The notes below the pieces were generated by a model. It saw only the letters and a list, made by a program, of their open reading frames with translations. It made no database searches and was not told the origin of the DNA. The position numbers and the translations under genes are program-made. Below are positions 36,108 to 43,988 of a DNA stretch of 43,988 nucleotides, one piece after another. Location of the stretch: the NCBI RefSeq assembly GCF_023700745.1, contig NZ_JAMPYG010000022.1, positions 1 through 43,988 of the forward strand. The letters are read 5' to 3'. Each line of letters starts with the position of its first letter. The stretch's first letter is position 1. The DNA comes from Rhodoferax sp. (GTDB lineage: Bacteria; Pseudomonadota; Gammaproteobacteria; Burkholderiales; Burkholderiaceae_C).

Positions 36108-38249
36108 CTACTTATCTGACATCACGATCAAGTCGCCAGTCTGATTCTCTTGCAGTCGCTGCAAGTGCAGCCGGACCAGCGGGTCTTCGGGTCGCTCCCG
36201 GGCCAGTTGCTCAAACGCGACCCGGGCTGCCACCGGGTCTTGTGTGAGCAGCGCGTAGGCGGCTGCATATTGCGGATCATCCAAAGACGCGCCAGGAACG
36301 TCCAGTCCATTGTGAATAGGCTGATACACCATCAGGGGTTCCGTCTTGCCCTTGAGCACCAGTCGACCCACAGGGCGGGTAACAACGCCGGTACAGCCTG
36401 ACAAGGTGTTTTCAGAGACACACATGCGCGTGCCAAGATGCTTGTTGACACTTTCCAGGCGCGACGCGGTGTTGATCGTATCGCCGAGGGCACGGTAGTC
36501 AAACATGTGCGAACCACCAAAATTGCCGACAATGACGGTTCCCGAATGCACCCCGATGCGGGTCTGGCCAAAAGCAAGTCCCCTGGCCCTTATGTCATCG
36601 GCATAACGCGAGGCAAAACGCTGCATGGCAATGGCGCAGTTCAACGCGCGCTGGCGGTGGTCGGACTGCTGCACGGGTGCCGAAAACATGATCACCACGG
36701 CATCCCCAATGATGCGCTCCAGCGTGCCATTGAAGGAAAACGCAATGCTGATCATTTGGTCCAGGTACGCGTTCAGCAGTGCGATCACATCACCCGGATC
36801 GATCTTTTCCATCAGACTGGTAAAACCTGCCAGATCAGTAAATACAAAGCTGCACTCCTGGCGTTTCCCGCCAAGTTCCAGTTGATCGGGGTGCTCCACA
36901 ATGTATGACACCAGATTGGGCGACACATAGCGCGAAAAGGCCTCACGAACAAAGCGCTGGCGGCGTTCGGTTGAAAGATGGTGCATCACACTGGACAGCG
37001 AAAAGGCAATGAAAATGCCCAGGGCAGGTGTGACCGGGTCAAGCAGCAAGCGGTGATCGATAAAGGCCAGCCAACCAGCCCAGATGACGCCGCCGATCAC
37101 CAGCAAGGCGACAAGGGCAGAGGCCAGCGCGCCCGTCACCAGTGCCAGCGTGCCAAGCGCCAGGCCACCAATGACGATGGTCATGGCTTCGATCGAATTG
37201 GCCCAGGCCGGGCGATAGAGGTAACTGTCTGTGAGCACCTGTTCGAGCAATTGCGCATGCGCCTCAACCCCTGGCATGACACCACCAAGCGGGCTGAAAC
37301 GCAGGTCCATCAGGCCCTGGGCAGATGTGCCCACCAGCAGCAGGGTTCCCTGCAAATCGGCATCCGGGATTTCTCCCGCCAGAATTTTCCAGGCCGGGAT
37401 GGTGCGCTCCTTGACCGGTCCGGTAAAGTGAACCCAGGCCTCGCCCGCAGCGGTGGTGGGCACGGCAAACTGGCCAATCTTCACCTCGGTCATGCCAACA
37501 CCCGGGGTTTCGGAGGTGCGCAGCACGTAGTTTTGTGCCCCCTGCCCCACCCGCAGCACCTCCGCCACCAGCGAAGGCACCAGGGTGTCGCCTAAGCGCA
37601 ACAGCAGCGGCACGCGGCGTACCACGCCATCGTTGTCAGGCACAAACGTCAACACGCCGTTGCCTGCGGCGGCCTCACTCAACAGCGGCAAGGACGGTAC
37701 CGCCCTGCTAAAGACATGGGCAAAGGGCAAGGCCGACTCGCCCATGTTCACAAAACGGTATTTCTGGGCCGGCAAGTCCAGCCCGATGCCTTCACGCTCG
37801 ACGGACAAACCCAGCACCACGCCACCAGGTTCAAGCGCAGCGGCAAACAGATCATCATGATCCGGCAGGCCGGCAATACTGTGCCGGGCTGGGGCAGGCA
37901 GGTTCCAGATATTGAGCATGGCCTTGGGCGAGGTCCGGTCGGGTTCGGCAAACAATACGTCGAAGCCCACCGCCGCCACCCCGGCCTTGCGCATGCGTTC
38001 CACCAACTCTGCAATCCGGCTGCGGGGCCAGGGCCACTGACCGACTTTGGCCAGGCTCTCCTCATCAATGTCAATGATCCTGACCGGTGCCGGCTGATAG
38101 ACGCGCGGGTGAACTCTTTGGTATTGGTCAAACACCGCTTGACGCAAGGTTTGCATCAAGGGCGGGTCAATCAGCAGAAGGGCGGCACCGATACCGACCG
38201 CCAACACTGGCATCAGTATGTTCAAGCTCAAATGAAACCAGCGACGCAT
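36108..38249 (-). CDS. CHASE2-domain class III adenylate/guanylate cyclase
   Basis: Membrane nucleotide cyclase with a periplasmic sensor. The 713-residue protein has an N-terminal helix (about 10-28), a periplasmic CHASE2 domain (about 35-345, including RIIDIDEESLAKVGQWPWPR), three closely spaced helices (about 352-420) and a class III cyclase domain (about 465-640). Metal-binding Asp472 (FTDLAGFTS) and Asp516 (RIIGDAVV) and catalytic Asn593/Arg597 are present. The position that is usually Lys in adenylate cyclases of this type (KIIGDA-like) is Arg512, so base choice is uncertain. A tail of about 70 residues follows. ATG 38249 has AAGGA upstream and is preferred over 38264. It is convergent with the TolC-OmpA gene, 22 bases apart. 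Confidence 0.9.
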   Translation of the reverse strand: MRRWFHLSLNILMPVLAVGIGAALLLIDPPLMQTLRQAVFDQYQRVHPRVYQPAPVRIIDIDEESLAKVGQWPWPRSRIAELVERMRKAGVAAVGFDVLFAEPDRTSPKAMLNIWNLPAPARHSIAGLPDHDDLFAAALEPGGVVLGLSVEREGIGLDLPAQKYRFVNMGESALPFAHVFSRAVPSLPLLSEAAAGNGVLTFVPDNDGVVRRVPLLLRLGDTLVPSLVAEVLRVGQGAQNYVLRTSETPGVGMTEVKIGQFAVPTTAAGEAWVHFTGPVKERTIPAWKILAGEIPDADLQGTLLLVGTSAQGLMDLRFSPLGGVMPGVEAHAQLLEQVLTDSYLYRPAWANSIEAMTIVIGGLALGTLALVTGALASALVALLVIGGVIWAGWLAFIDHRLLLDPVTPALGIFIAFSLSSVMHHLSTERRQRFVREAFSRYVSPNLVSYIVEHPDQLELGGKRQECSFVFTDLAGFTSLMEKIDPGDVIALLNAYLDQMISIAFSFNGTLERIIGDAVVIMFSAPVQQSDHRQRALNCAIAMQRFASRYADDIRARGLAFGQTRIGVHSGTVIVGNFGGSHMFDYRALGDTINTASRLESVNKHLGTRMCVSENTLSGCTGVVTRPVGRLVLKGKTEPLMVYQPIHNGLDVPGASLDDPQYAAAYALLTQDPVAARVAFEQLARERPEDPLVRLHLQRLQENQTGDLIVMSDK

Positions 38250-38331
38250 TGTGTGGTCCTTCATACGGCTGAAAGAATAAACGCGGATCAAGCGCTGTCA
38301 TGCCGCTGCTCTGTTCGAGTTTCAGACAGAA

Positions 38332-38408
38332 TGGTAGGCCGTGTAGGACTTGAACCTACGACCAAAGGATTATGAGTCCTCTGCTCTAACCAACTGAGCT
38401 AACGGCCC
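38332..38408 (-). tRNA. tRNA with CAU anticodon, probably tRNA-Ile2 (lysidine-modified) rather than tRNA-Met
   Basis: A complete cloverleaf with the acceptor stem closed by one G-U pair, D-loop AGCTCAGTTGGTTAGAGC, anticodon CAT at 38372-38374 (minus strand), T-loop GGTTCAAGTCC and an encoded CCA end. The anticodon stem and flank GGACTCATAATCC followed by TTGGTC are very like E. coli ileX (CGACTCATAATCG, TTGGTC) and unlike elongator Met (ATCACTCATAATGAT, GGGGTC). Automated tools usually label such genes tRNA-Met from the anticodon. The Ile2 assignment is inference from resemblance; a TilS-dependent C34 modification would confirm it. Confidence 0.93.
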
Positions 38409-38421
38409 GACCGAGCTGCGG

Positions 38422-38450
38422 ATTGTAATGGGCTACTTGTGGTGACTCAG
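38422..38450 (-). promoter_or_regulatory. Possible promoter of the tRNA gene
   Basis: On the minus strand TACAAT (38427-38422) lies 13 bases before the mature tRNA, a fitting place for a -10 box. At 17 bases upstream the sequence is CTGAGT, a poor -35. Supported mainly by position. Confidence 0.3.
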
Positions 38451-38512
38451 CGCGTTGCTGACCAATTTGGACCGGATGCCCAAGTTTCATCGTCGTGCCT
38501 TTGAAACGGACC

Positions 38513-39361
38513 TCAATAGCTATAAACGCCCTGCCCGGTCTTGCGCCCAAGCCGGCCGGCCGCCACCATCTCCTTGAGCAGCGGACAAGGACGGTACTTG
38601 CTGTCGTTGAATTCGGCCATGTAAACATCCATCACGGCCAGACAAACATCCAGGCCGATCATGTCGGCCAGCGCCAGCGGACCAATCGGCTGATTGCAGC
38701 CCAGCTTCATGCCGGCATCAATGTCCCCGGGCGTCGCCAAACCTTCAGCCAGCACAAAAAACGCCTCGTTGATCATGGGAATCAAGATGCGGTTGACCAC
38801 AAAGCCCGGAGCGTTCTTCACCGTGATCGGCGACTTGCCCAACGATTTGGCCATGGCATGCACCGTGTCGTGCGTGGCGTTGCTGGTCTGCAACCCACGG
38901 ATCAGCTCAACCAGCGCCATCATCGGCACCGGATTGAAGAAGTGCATGCCGATGAAGCGGTCGGCCCGGCCGGTCACCGCTGCCAGCTTGGTGATCGAGA
39001 TTGACGAGGTGTTGGTCGCCAGGATGACTTCGGGCGCCAGCAAGGCATCGAGCTGCTTGACGATCTTAACTTTGAGTTCGTAATTTTCGGTGGCAGCCTC
39101 GATCACCAACTGCGCCGCTTTCAGATCCTCATAACGGGTGCTGCCCTTGATGCGCGCCAGCGCGGCCGCTTTGTCGTCCGCCGTGATCTTTTCCTTTTTC
39201 AGCAAGCGATCCAGGCTGCCCGAGACGGTCGCCAGGCCCTTGGCCACGGCCTGCTCCGAAATGTCAACCATGATCACCTGGATGCTCGCCACGGCGCACG
39301 CCTGCGCAATGCCGTTGCCCATGGTGCCGGCGCCAACAATACCAACTGTTGTAATGTTCAC
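38513..39361 (-). CDS. hbd: 3-hydroxybutyryl-CoA dehydrogenase
   Basis: NAD(P)-dependent interconversion of 3-hydroxybutyryl-CoA and acetoacetyl-CoA. The 282-residue protein has the nucleotide motif GAGTMG at 10-15. The catalytic block GMHFFNPVPMMALVELIRG carries His and the partner Glu, and NAPGFVVNRILIPMINEA is the family C-terminal block. It starts with GTG at 39361, preceded by AAGGAG nine bases away. It is monofunctional, with no enoyl-CoA hydratase domain. It lies downstream of the CoA-transferase and acyl-CoA dehydrogenase, making a short-chain acyl-CoA set. The symbol follows clostridial usage; paaH or fadB2 would also be used. Confidence 0.93.
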   Translation of the reverse strand: MNITTVGIVGAGTMGNGIAQACAVASIQVIMVDISEQAVAKGLATVSGSLDRLLKKEKITADDKAAALARIKGSTRYEDLKAAQLVIEAATENYELKVKIVKQLDALLAPEVILATNTSSISITKLAAVTGRADRFIGMHFFNPVPMMALVELIRGLQTSNATHDTVHAMAKSLGKSPITVKNAPGFVVNRILIPMINEAFFVLAEGLATPGDIDAGMKLGCNQPIGPLALADMIGLDVCLAVMDVYMAEFNDSKYRPCPLLKEMVAAGRLGRKTGQGVYSY

Positions 39362-39398
39362 TGCAAATACTCCTTGAAAATCGATTTGTCAAAAAAAG

Positions 39399-40745
39399 TT
39401 AAAGCATCTTGTTGGAGCGGCGCCAGATGCCCATTGCCTCGGCATCCTTGATCAGCTGCTCGCGGAAGTCGGGGTGCGCAATATCGATCAGCGCCTCGGC
39501 GCGCTGCCAGGTCGACTTCGACTTCATCTGGGCCACGCCGAACTCGGTCACCACGTAGTGCACGATCGAACGTGGGCAGGTGACGATGGTGCCGGGCGAC
39601 AGCGTTGGCACAACCCGCGAGCCAATCGAGCCGTCCTTCTTCTTGTAGGTCGAGTTGATGCAGATCAGGCCCTTGCCCCCCTCGGATTTGAAGGCGCCCA
39701 GGATGAAGTCCAACTGACCCCCAGTTCCTGAGATTTGCCGTATCCCCGCAGCCTCGCTGGCGACCTGGGTAAACAGGTCGATCTCGATCGCGTTGTTGAT
39801 CGCCACCACCTTCGGGTTCTGACCGATGACACAGGGGTCGTTGGTGTAGGTTGCCGGGAAGATCGCTGCCGCCGGATTGTTGTCGAGGAAATCGTAAAGC
39901 TTTTGCGAGCCCATTGCGAAGGTGTAGACCATCTTGCCGCGATCGATCGACTTGCGCTTGCCGGTGATACGCCCGGCCTCGTACATGTCCACATACGAGT
40001 CGGCCAGCATCTCGGTGTGCACCCCCAGGTCCTTCAGTCCGCTGTGCGCAATCATCGAGCCCACGATGTTGGGCAGCGCGCCAATGCCGAGTTGGATGGT
40101 CGAGCCGTCCTCAATCAGGTCCATCACATGGCCGGCGATGATGCGGTCGGTCTCGCTGGTCTTGGACTCTGGCAACTGGACCAGCGGGCTGTTGGGTCCC
40201 TCGATGATCATGTCGACCTTGGAGATATGGATCGAATCGTCGAGTCCGCCGAGGCAGCGCGGCGTGTTCGTGTTGACTTCAAGCACCACCTTCTTGGCTT
40301 TGCGGCAGTACGCTGGCGACATCGAGCAACTGGTCGAGAAATTGAAAAACCCATGCGCGTCCATCGGCGTGACCTGTACCACGACAAGGTCAGGTTCCTG
40401 ATACAGCTCAACGCCACGCCCACCCTGGTGGTAACACAGAGGGATATAGCTGGCCAGCCCCTGCTCGGCCATCTTGCGCCCGAGCCCGGAGAAATGCCAG
40501 TCGTCCCAGATGAAGGATTCGCGGGTCGGATCGGCCTCGACGCACTTCAAGGGTTTGACACGGGTCGTGGTGACCAGGTTGACGTCCTTGAACTCGTTCT
40601 TGCGCAATGCCAATGCCGCGTCGAAGGCTTCCACAGTCTGCACGAATTCACCCATGAAGACGACGTCGCCCGAGTTCACCAGTCTGGCGGCTTGTTCGGC
40701 GCTAACGAGCTTTTGCCGATATTGATCCTGTAGACGTGTTGTCAT
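39399..40745 (-). CDS. Acetyl-CoA hydrolase/CoA-transferase family protein
   Basis: CoA-transferase of the Cat1/acetyl-CoA hydrolase family that moves CoA between acyl-CoA and acetate or succinate. The 448-residue protein has the N-terminal FMGEFVQTVEAFDAAL, the middle block QLGIGALPNIVGSMI and the conserved NNAIEIDLFTQVASE, where Glu321 is the likely catalytic residue forming the thioester. SGTGGQLDFILGA follows. With hbd and the acyl-CoA dehydrogenase next to it, butyryl-CoA or 4-hydroxybutyryl-CoA:acetate transfer is plausible; acetyl-CoA:succinate transfer is the main alternative. ATG 40745 follows AGGTC. Confidence 0.88.
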   Translation of the reverse strand: MTTRLQDQYRQKLVSAEQAARLVNSGDVVFMGEFVQTVEAFDAALALRKNEFKDVNLVTTTRVKPLKCVEADPTRESFIWDDWHFSGLGRKMAEQGLASYIPLCYHQGGRGVELYQEPDLVVVQVTPMDAHGFFNFSTSCSMSPAYCRKAKKVVLEVNTNTPRCLGGLDDSIHISKVDMIIEGPNSPLVQLPESKTSETDRIIAGHVMDLIEDGSTIQLGIGALPNIVGSMIAHSGLKDLGVHTEMLADSYVDMYEAGRITGKRKSIDRGKMVYTFAMGSQKLYDFLDNNPAAAIFPATYTNDPCVIGQNPKVVAINNAIEIDLFTQVASEAAGIRQISGTGGQLDFILGAFKSEGGKGLICINSTYKKKDGSIGSRVVPTLSPGTIVTCPRSIVHYVVTEFGVAQMKSKSTWQRAEALIDIAHPDFREQLIKDAEAMGIWRRSNKML

Positions 40746-40793
40746 GACCTAACCTTTGCAATAGAAGTTGCTTTATCAAAAATAAGAATGCGA

Positions 40794-40826
40794 CAGGATG
40801 GCACTGCGAAAATTGCGGCCATCCTG
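40794..40826 (-). terminator. Terminator-like hairpin between the acetate transporter and the CoA-transferase
   Basis: Perfect nine-base stem CAGGATGGC/GCCATCCTG (40794-40802 with 40818-40826) directly after the transporter stop. On the minus strand it is followed about 10 bases later by CTTATTTTTG. The gap between stem and T-run makes full termination doubtful; partial termination or protection of the upstream message is likely. Confidence 0.5.
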
Positions 40827-40839
40827 CCCTTGATCTGAC

Positions 40840-41472
40840 TCATACCTTGGCCGGCCCCTTGCGTATGAAGCCCATGGGCGCGCCCAGCGGCAGTATGACC
40901 CGACCGAAAAAGCTGTTCAGAAATACCGCGCCGGCACAGTAGAAGCCCAGCACGGCAACAGCCAACTCAGCCCAGGCGGCCACATCGCCAAAGAACACCG
41001 GATTGATGCCAAAGATCGAGAACGCCAGGGAAGGCAGCAAAATGTTGATGCAAATCAGGATGGCGCCGAACACCTTGTTCGCCTCAAAGGCGGCAACCAT
41101 GATGAACAGCGAAAAGATGAAGTAGCCGATGCAGGCGAACCCGAACTGCCTTGGATCGGCCTTGCTCGGATCGACCGGGCCGAACCAGCCCAGGCTGATG
41201 GCCCAGTGCATGGCCACCGAGATCCAGAACAGACCGTAGGCCCCGAGCACGACCGCACCGAAATAATTGTTCTTCTTGAAGTCGATGGTCGATGCCCAGA
41301 TCTGGGCGATCGAACCCAAAAACAGCGTCCAGGGAATCAGATAGGTCACGCCATTGGTCCAGTGCATCTTGGCCGAAGCCGCCACGAACGTGACCATGGA
41401 CAAACCAAAAACGCCCAGGGCGGTGGGATCGGACATGACGATCTTGGTTTCGGTAACGGGTTGCTGCTGCAT
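40840..41472 (-). CDS. satP: Acetate/succinate uptake transporter (SatP/GPR1-FUN34-YaaH family)
   Basis: Inner-membrane carrier for acetate and related short acids. The 210-residue protein has six predicted helices and the family opening motif in the form DPTALGVFGLSM (canonical NPAPLGL; Pro is replaced by Ala). It continues with PWTLFLGSIAQIWAS and ends KGPAKV. ATG 41472 follows AAGGA. It lies between the acyl-CoA dehydrogenase and the CoA-transferase on the same strand, so uptake of an acid that the CoA-transferase can activate is a fair reading. It is somewhat longer than E. coli SatP (188), and the motif differs from the canonical one. Confidence 0.8.
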   Translation of the reverse strand: MQQQPVTETKIVMSDPTALGVFGLSMVTFVAASAKMHWTNGVTYLIPWTLFLGSIAQIWASTIDFKKNNYFGAVVLGAYGLFWISVAMHWAISLGWFGPVDPSKADPRQFGFACIGYFIFSLFIMVAAFEANKVFGAILICINILLPSLAFSIFGINPVFFGDVAAWAELAVAVLGFYCAGAVFLNSFFGRVILPLGAPMGFIRKGPAKV

Positions 41473-41516
41473 ACTTGTCCTTCTGTTATTTTTGAGGGTG
41501 AATGGGCGTCTTAGCC

Positions 41517-43298
41517 TTAGAACATGTCGGCAGATATGCTGTTGACGGTGTTGCCGGACAGCACCACCGCCGTGGCCATGGCCGAGGTTTTGGGCAAAAT
41601 GGCCTCGGCATAAAAACGTGCGGTGGCCAGCTTGGCGTCATAGAAGGCAGGGTCCGAGTCATGAAGATCCAGCGCAAGCATCATGGCGCGTGCCATTTGC
41701 CAGCCGCCAAGCACGATACCGGCCAACTGAAGATAAGTCACCGCCCCGCAATAGACCGACTTGGTTTGTGTCTTGGCATGGCCGACCACATAGTCAACGC
41801 TGCGCTCCAGCGCCAGTCGTCCGGCCTCAAGCGCCGCGCCCATCACAGCACAAGCAGGGTGATTGCGTGCTGCCAGATCCTGCTCGGTCAAGGCGATCTG
41901 CGCGCACAAGGCTTTGGCCACGGCGCCCTTGTCGCGAACCGTCTTGCGACCCACCAGATCATTGGCTTGAATCGCCGTCGTGCCCTCATAGATCGGCAGG
42001 ATACGGGCATCACGGTAGTGCTGCGCAGCCCCGGTTTCCTCAATAAAACCCATGCCGCCGTGCACCTGGACCCCAAGGCTCGTCACTTCGAGTGACATCT
42101 CGGTCGAATAACCTTTGACGATTGGCACCAGGTATTCGTAGACCGCCTGGTTCTGCCGGCGCACCTCTTCATCGGGGCTGTGGTGGGCCACATCGCACAG
42201 GGCGGCTGCCACATAGGCCAGAGCCCGCGCGCCTTCGGTGGTGGCACGCATGGTCAGCAGCATGCGTTTGACATCGGGGTGATGGATGATCGCCACCGGG
42301 CCTGGCGAGCCGGCCAGATCGCGGCACTGGACCCGGTCATTGGCGTAGGTCACGGCCAACTGGTACGCGCGGTCGGCCACCGAAATGCCCTGCATGCCCA
42401 CGGCAAACCGCGCAGCGTTCATCATGATGAACATGTATTCCAGGCCACGATTGGCCTCACCCACCAGTTCACCGATGGCACCACCCTGGTCACCAAATTG
42501 CAATACCGCAGTCGGACTGGCCTTGATACCCAGTTTGTGCTCGATCGACACGCACCATGCGTCATTGCGCTTGCCCAACGAGCCGTCGGCGTTGACCAGG
42601 AATTTGGGCACCACAAACAGCGAGATACCTTTGACGCCTTCGGGCGCATCGGGCAAGCGCGCCAGCACCAGGTGCACAATGTTCTCGGCCATGTCATGTT
42701 CACCGTAGGTGATAAAGATCTTGGTGCCGAAGACCTTGTACGTGCCATCGGGCTGGGGCTCGGCGCGGGTGCGCACCGCGGCCAAGTCGCTACCGGCCTG
42801 CGGCTCGGTCAGGTTCATGGTGCCGGTCCATTCACCTGAGACCAGCTTGGCGACGTACTTGCTGCGCAAGTCGTCGCTGGCCGCAGTCAACATCGCTTCG
42901 ATGGCACCGTCGGTCAACATCGGACACAAGGCAAACGACAAACTGGCGGCGTGCAGCATCTCGGTGCAAGCGGTGGCAATCAGCTTAGGCAAACCCTGGC
43001 CACCGTATTCGGTAGGATGGACCACACCCTGCCAGCCACCGCTGGTGTATTGGGCATAGGCCTCTTTGAAACCTGGCGTGGTGGTCACCACGCCGTCCTT
43101 GAACGACGACGGCGTCTTGTCACCTTCCCAATTCAGCGGCGCCACCACGGATTCGCAGAACTTGGCTGACTCTTCCAGAACAGCTTGTGCCGTCTCGATG
43201 CCGTAATCCTCGAAGCCCGGCAGTTGGGTGACGTTTTGGAGTCCTGCCAGTTTGTCCATGACAAACAGCATGTCTTTGACGGGTGCGCGATAACTCAT
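41517..43298 (-). CDS. Acyl-CoA dehydrogenase (long form, DmdC-like)
   Basis: FAD enzyme that introduces the 2,3-double bond into acyl-CoA and passes electrons to electron-transfer flavoprotein. The 593-residue protein has an N-terminal extension, then GVVHPTEYGGQGLP, NLTEPQAGSDLAAVRTRAE, KIFITYGEHD and HGGMGFIEETG. The active-site block IYEGTTAIQANDL carries catalytic Glu438. A C-terminal extension of about 140 residues marks the long subfamily that includes DmdC. ATG 43298 has AGGAG six bases upstream. Its electron acceptor EtfA is encoded just upstream, 131 bases away. The chain-length preference cannot be read from the sequence. Confidence 0.93.
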   Translation of the reverse strand: MSYRAPVKDMLFVMDKLAGLQNVTQLPGFEDYGIETAQAVLEESAKFCESVVAPLNWEGDKTPSSFKDGVVTTTPGFKEAYAQYTSGGWQGVVHPTEYGGQGLPKLIATACTEMLHAASLSFALCPMLTDGAIEAMLTAASDDLRSKYVAKLVSGEWTGTMNLTEPQAGSDLAAVRTRAEPQPDGTYKVFGTKIFITYGEHDMAENIVHLVLARLPDAPEGVKGISLFVVPKFLVNADGSLGKRNDAWCVSIEHKLGIKASPTAVLQFGDQGGAIGELVGEANRGLEYMFIMMNAARFAVGMQGISVADRAYQLAVTYANDRVQCRDLAGSPGPVAIIHHPDVKRMLLTMRATTEGARALAYVAAALCDVAHHSPDEEVRRQNQAVYEYLVPIVKGYSTEMSLEVTSLGVQVHGGMGFIEETGAAQHYRDARILPIYEGTTAIQANDLVGRKTVRDKGAVAKALCAQIALTEQDLAARNHPACAVMGAALEAGRLALERSVDYVVGHAKTQTKSVYCGAVTYLQLAGIVLGGWQMARAMMLALDLHDSDPAFYDAKLATARFYAEAILPKTSAMATAVVLSGNTVNSISADMF

Positions 43299-43385
43299 GT
43301 GATGCTCCTAAAAATAATTGAATGAATGAATCTGGATCGAAAAACCGTGCTACGCCAGGAACTGGCGCAATTCGCAAACTAGTTG

Positions 43386-43421
43386 GGGTCAGAGCACGTC
43401 GCTGCGCGAGTGGTCTGACCC
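43386..43421. repeat. Large imperfect palindrome between etfA and the acyl-CoA dehydrogenase gene
   Basis: GGGTCAGA (43386-43393) pairs with TCTGACCC (43414-43421). After one mismatch the stem continues CAC/GTG, and an inner TCGC/GCGA with a three-base loop closes it. Nearly the whole 36 bases can fold. There is no T-run on either side, so it is more likely an RNA-processing or stabilising element, or a REP-like repeat, than an intrinsic terminator. It is the only such copy I noticed in the window. Confidence 0.55.
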
Positions 43422-43429
43422 GCAAGGTA

Positions 43430-43988
43430 TCAAAGCGCGGCCGTCAACTCAGGCAAGGCCACAAACAGATCGGCCTCCAGCCCGTAGTCGGCCACACTGA
43501 AGATCGGTGCCTCGGGATCCTTGTTGATGGCCACGATCACCTTGGAGTCCTTCATGCCCGCCAGGTGCTGGATGGCCCCACTGATGCCCGCTGCAATGTA
43601 GAGCTGGGGCGCCACGATCTTGCCGGTCTGGCCCACTTGCAGGTCATTGGCGGCATAACCCGCGTCAACCGCAGCACGGCTGGCACCAATGGCCGCACCC
43701 AGCTTGTCGGCCAGCGGGGTCAGCAGTTCGGCAAACTTCTCCGCCGAACCCAGCGCCCGGCCACCGGCGACGATGACTTTGGCGGCGGTCAGCTCGGGGC
43801 GGTCGTTCCTGGCGATCTCCGAGCCCAGGTAAGTGGTGTTGCCGGCAACTGCCAGCGCGGGCACACTTTCAATGGCCGCTGCACCCCCTTGTGCGGCGGC
43901 GTCAAAGCCGGTGGTGCGCACCGTCAGCACCTTGATGGCGTCTGTGCTTTGCACCGTGGCAATGGCGTTGCCGGCATAAATGGGGCGC
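43430..43988 (-). CDS. etfA: Electron-transfer flavoprotein alpha subunit, C-terminal part
   Basis: FAD-containing subunit of ETF, which takes electrons from acyl-CoA dehydrogenases to the quinone pool. The N-terminus lies beyond the window edge; 185 codons are present. The C-terminal FAD domain is clear: [51 protein letters not shown] and [16 protein letters not shown]. It lies directly before the acyl-CoA dehydrogenase gene, its physiological partner, and the two are probably in one transcript; etfB would be expected upstream. Confidence 0.95.
   Translation of the reverse strand, partial: RPIYAGNAIATVQSTDAIKVLTVRTTGFDAAAQGGAAAIESVPALAVAGNTTYLGSEIARNDRPELTAAKVIVAGGRALGSAEKFAELLTPLADKLGAAIGASRAAVDAGYAANDLQVGQTGKIVAPQLYIAAGISGAIQHLAGMKDSKVIVAINKDPEAPIFSVADYGLEADLFVALPELTAAL

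Noticed and set aside
1..43988. CRISPR array, prophage, insertion sequence or rRNA operon
   Set aside because: No regularly spaced repeats, no transposase, integrase or phage structural genes, and no rRNA sequence were seen anywhere in the window.

Overview
The window is a gene-dense, GC-rich stretch of bacterial chromosome. Its gene order (ribF-ileS-lspA, rhodanese-grxC-secB-gpsA, ubiE-ubiJ-ubiB, fmdB-DUF502-aspS) and protein sequences fit a betaproteobacterium of the order Burkholderiales, most likely a Comamonadaceae relative such as Rhodoferax or Polaromonas. The genus is an inference from family resemblance; no search was run.

Layout. 0-3.5 kb: end of ribF, then ileS and lspA with overlapping ends. 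3.5-5.5 kb: a quinone oxidoreductase and a divergent EamA transporter. 5.5-9.9 kb (minus): rhodanese, grxC, secB, gpsA, nadC, nadA, covering thiol/redox, protein export, phospholipid precursor and NAD synthesis. 9.9-13.0 kb (plus): gpmA, a C-terminal processing protease and a MoeB/ThiF-type adenylyltransferase. 13.0-15.5 kb (minus): a tight operon, folE then a BLUF blue-light sensor, DUF429 and a secreted nuclease. 15.6-18.1 kb (minus): nudB, an EEP phosphodiesterase and a ClsB-type cardiolipin synthase. 18.1-19.1 kb: an accessory-looking patch on the opposite strand carrying a guanidine-II (mini-ykkC) riboswitch and a gdx/sugE guanidinium exporter, flanked by possible gene remnants. 19.1-30.3 kb (minus): a large FAD/Fe-S oxidoreductase, DUF971, ubiE, a Tim44-like protein, ubiJ, ubiB, fmdB, DUF502 and aspS, a ubiquinone-centred run.

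30.5-38.3 kb looks like a signalling and envelope locus. It holds a glutaminase that appears to have been a glutaminase-STAS-cyclic-nucleotide-binding fusion, now broken by an internal deletion and frame change. It is followed by a 445-residue protein with an HD-phosphohydrolase-like N-terminus, a secreted FecR-domain protein, an unusual TolC-OmpA fusion and a convergent CHASE2 class III nucleotide cyclase. A tRNA with a CAU anticodon follows, with features of the AUA-reading tRNA-Ile2.

38.5-44.0 kb (minus): etfA (cut by the window edge), an acyl-CoA dehydrogenase, an acetate/succinate transporter, a CoA-transferase and 3-hydroxybutyryl-CoA dehydrogenase, a short-chain acyl-CoA module. The clearest non-coding discovery is the guanidine-II riboswitch. 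The most unusual protein architectures are the TolC-OmpA fusion, the broken glutaminase fusion and the HD-like protein, all in the 30-38 kb locus.
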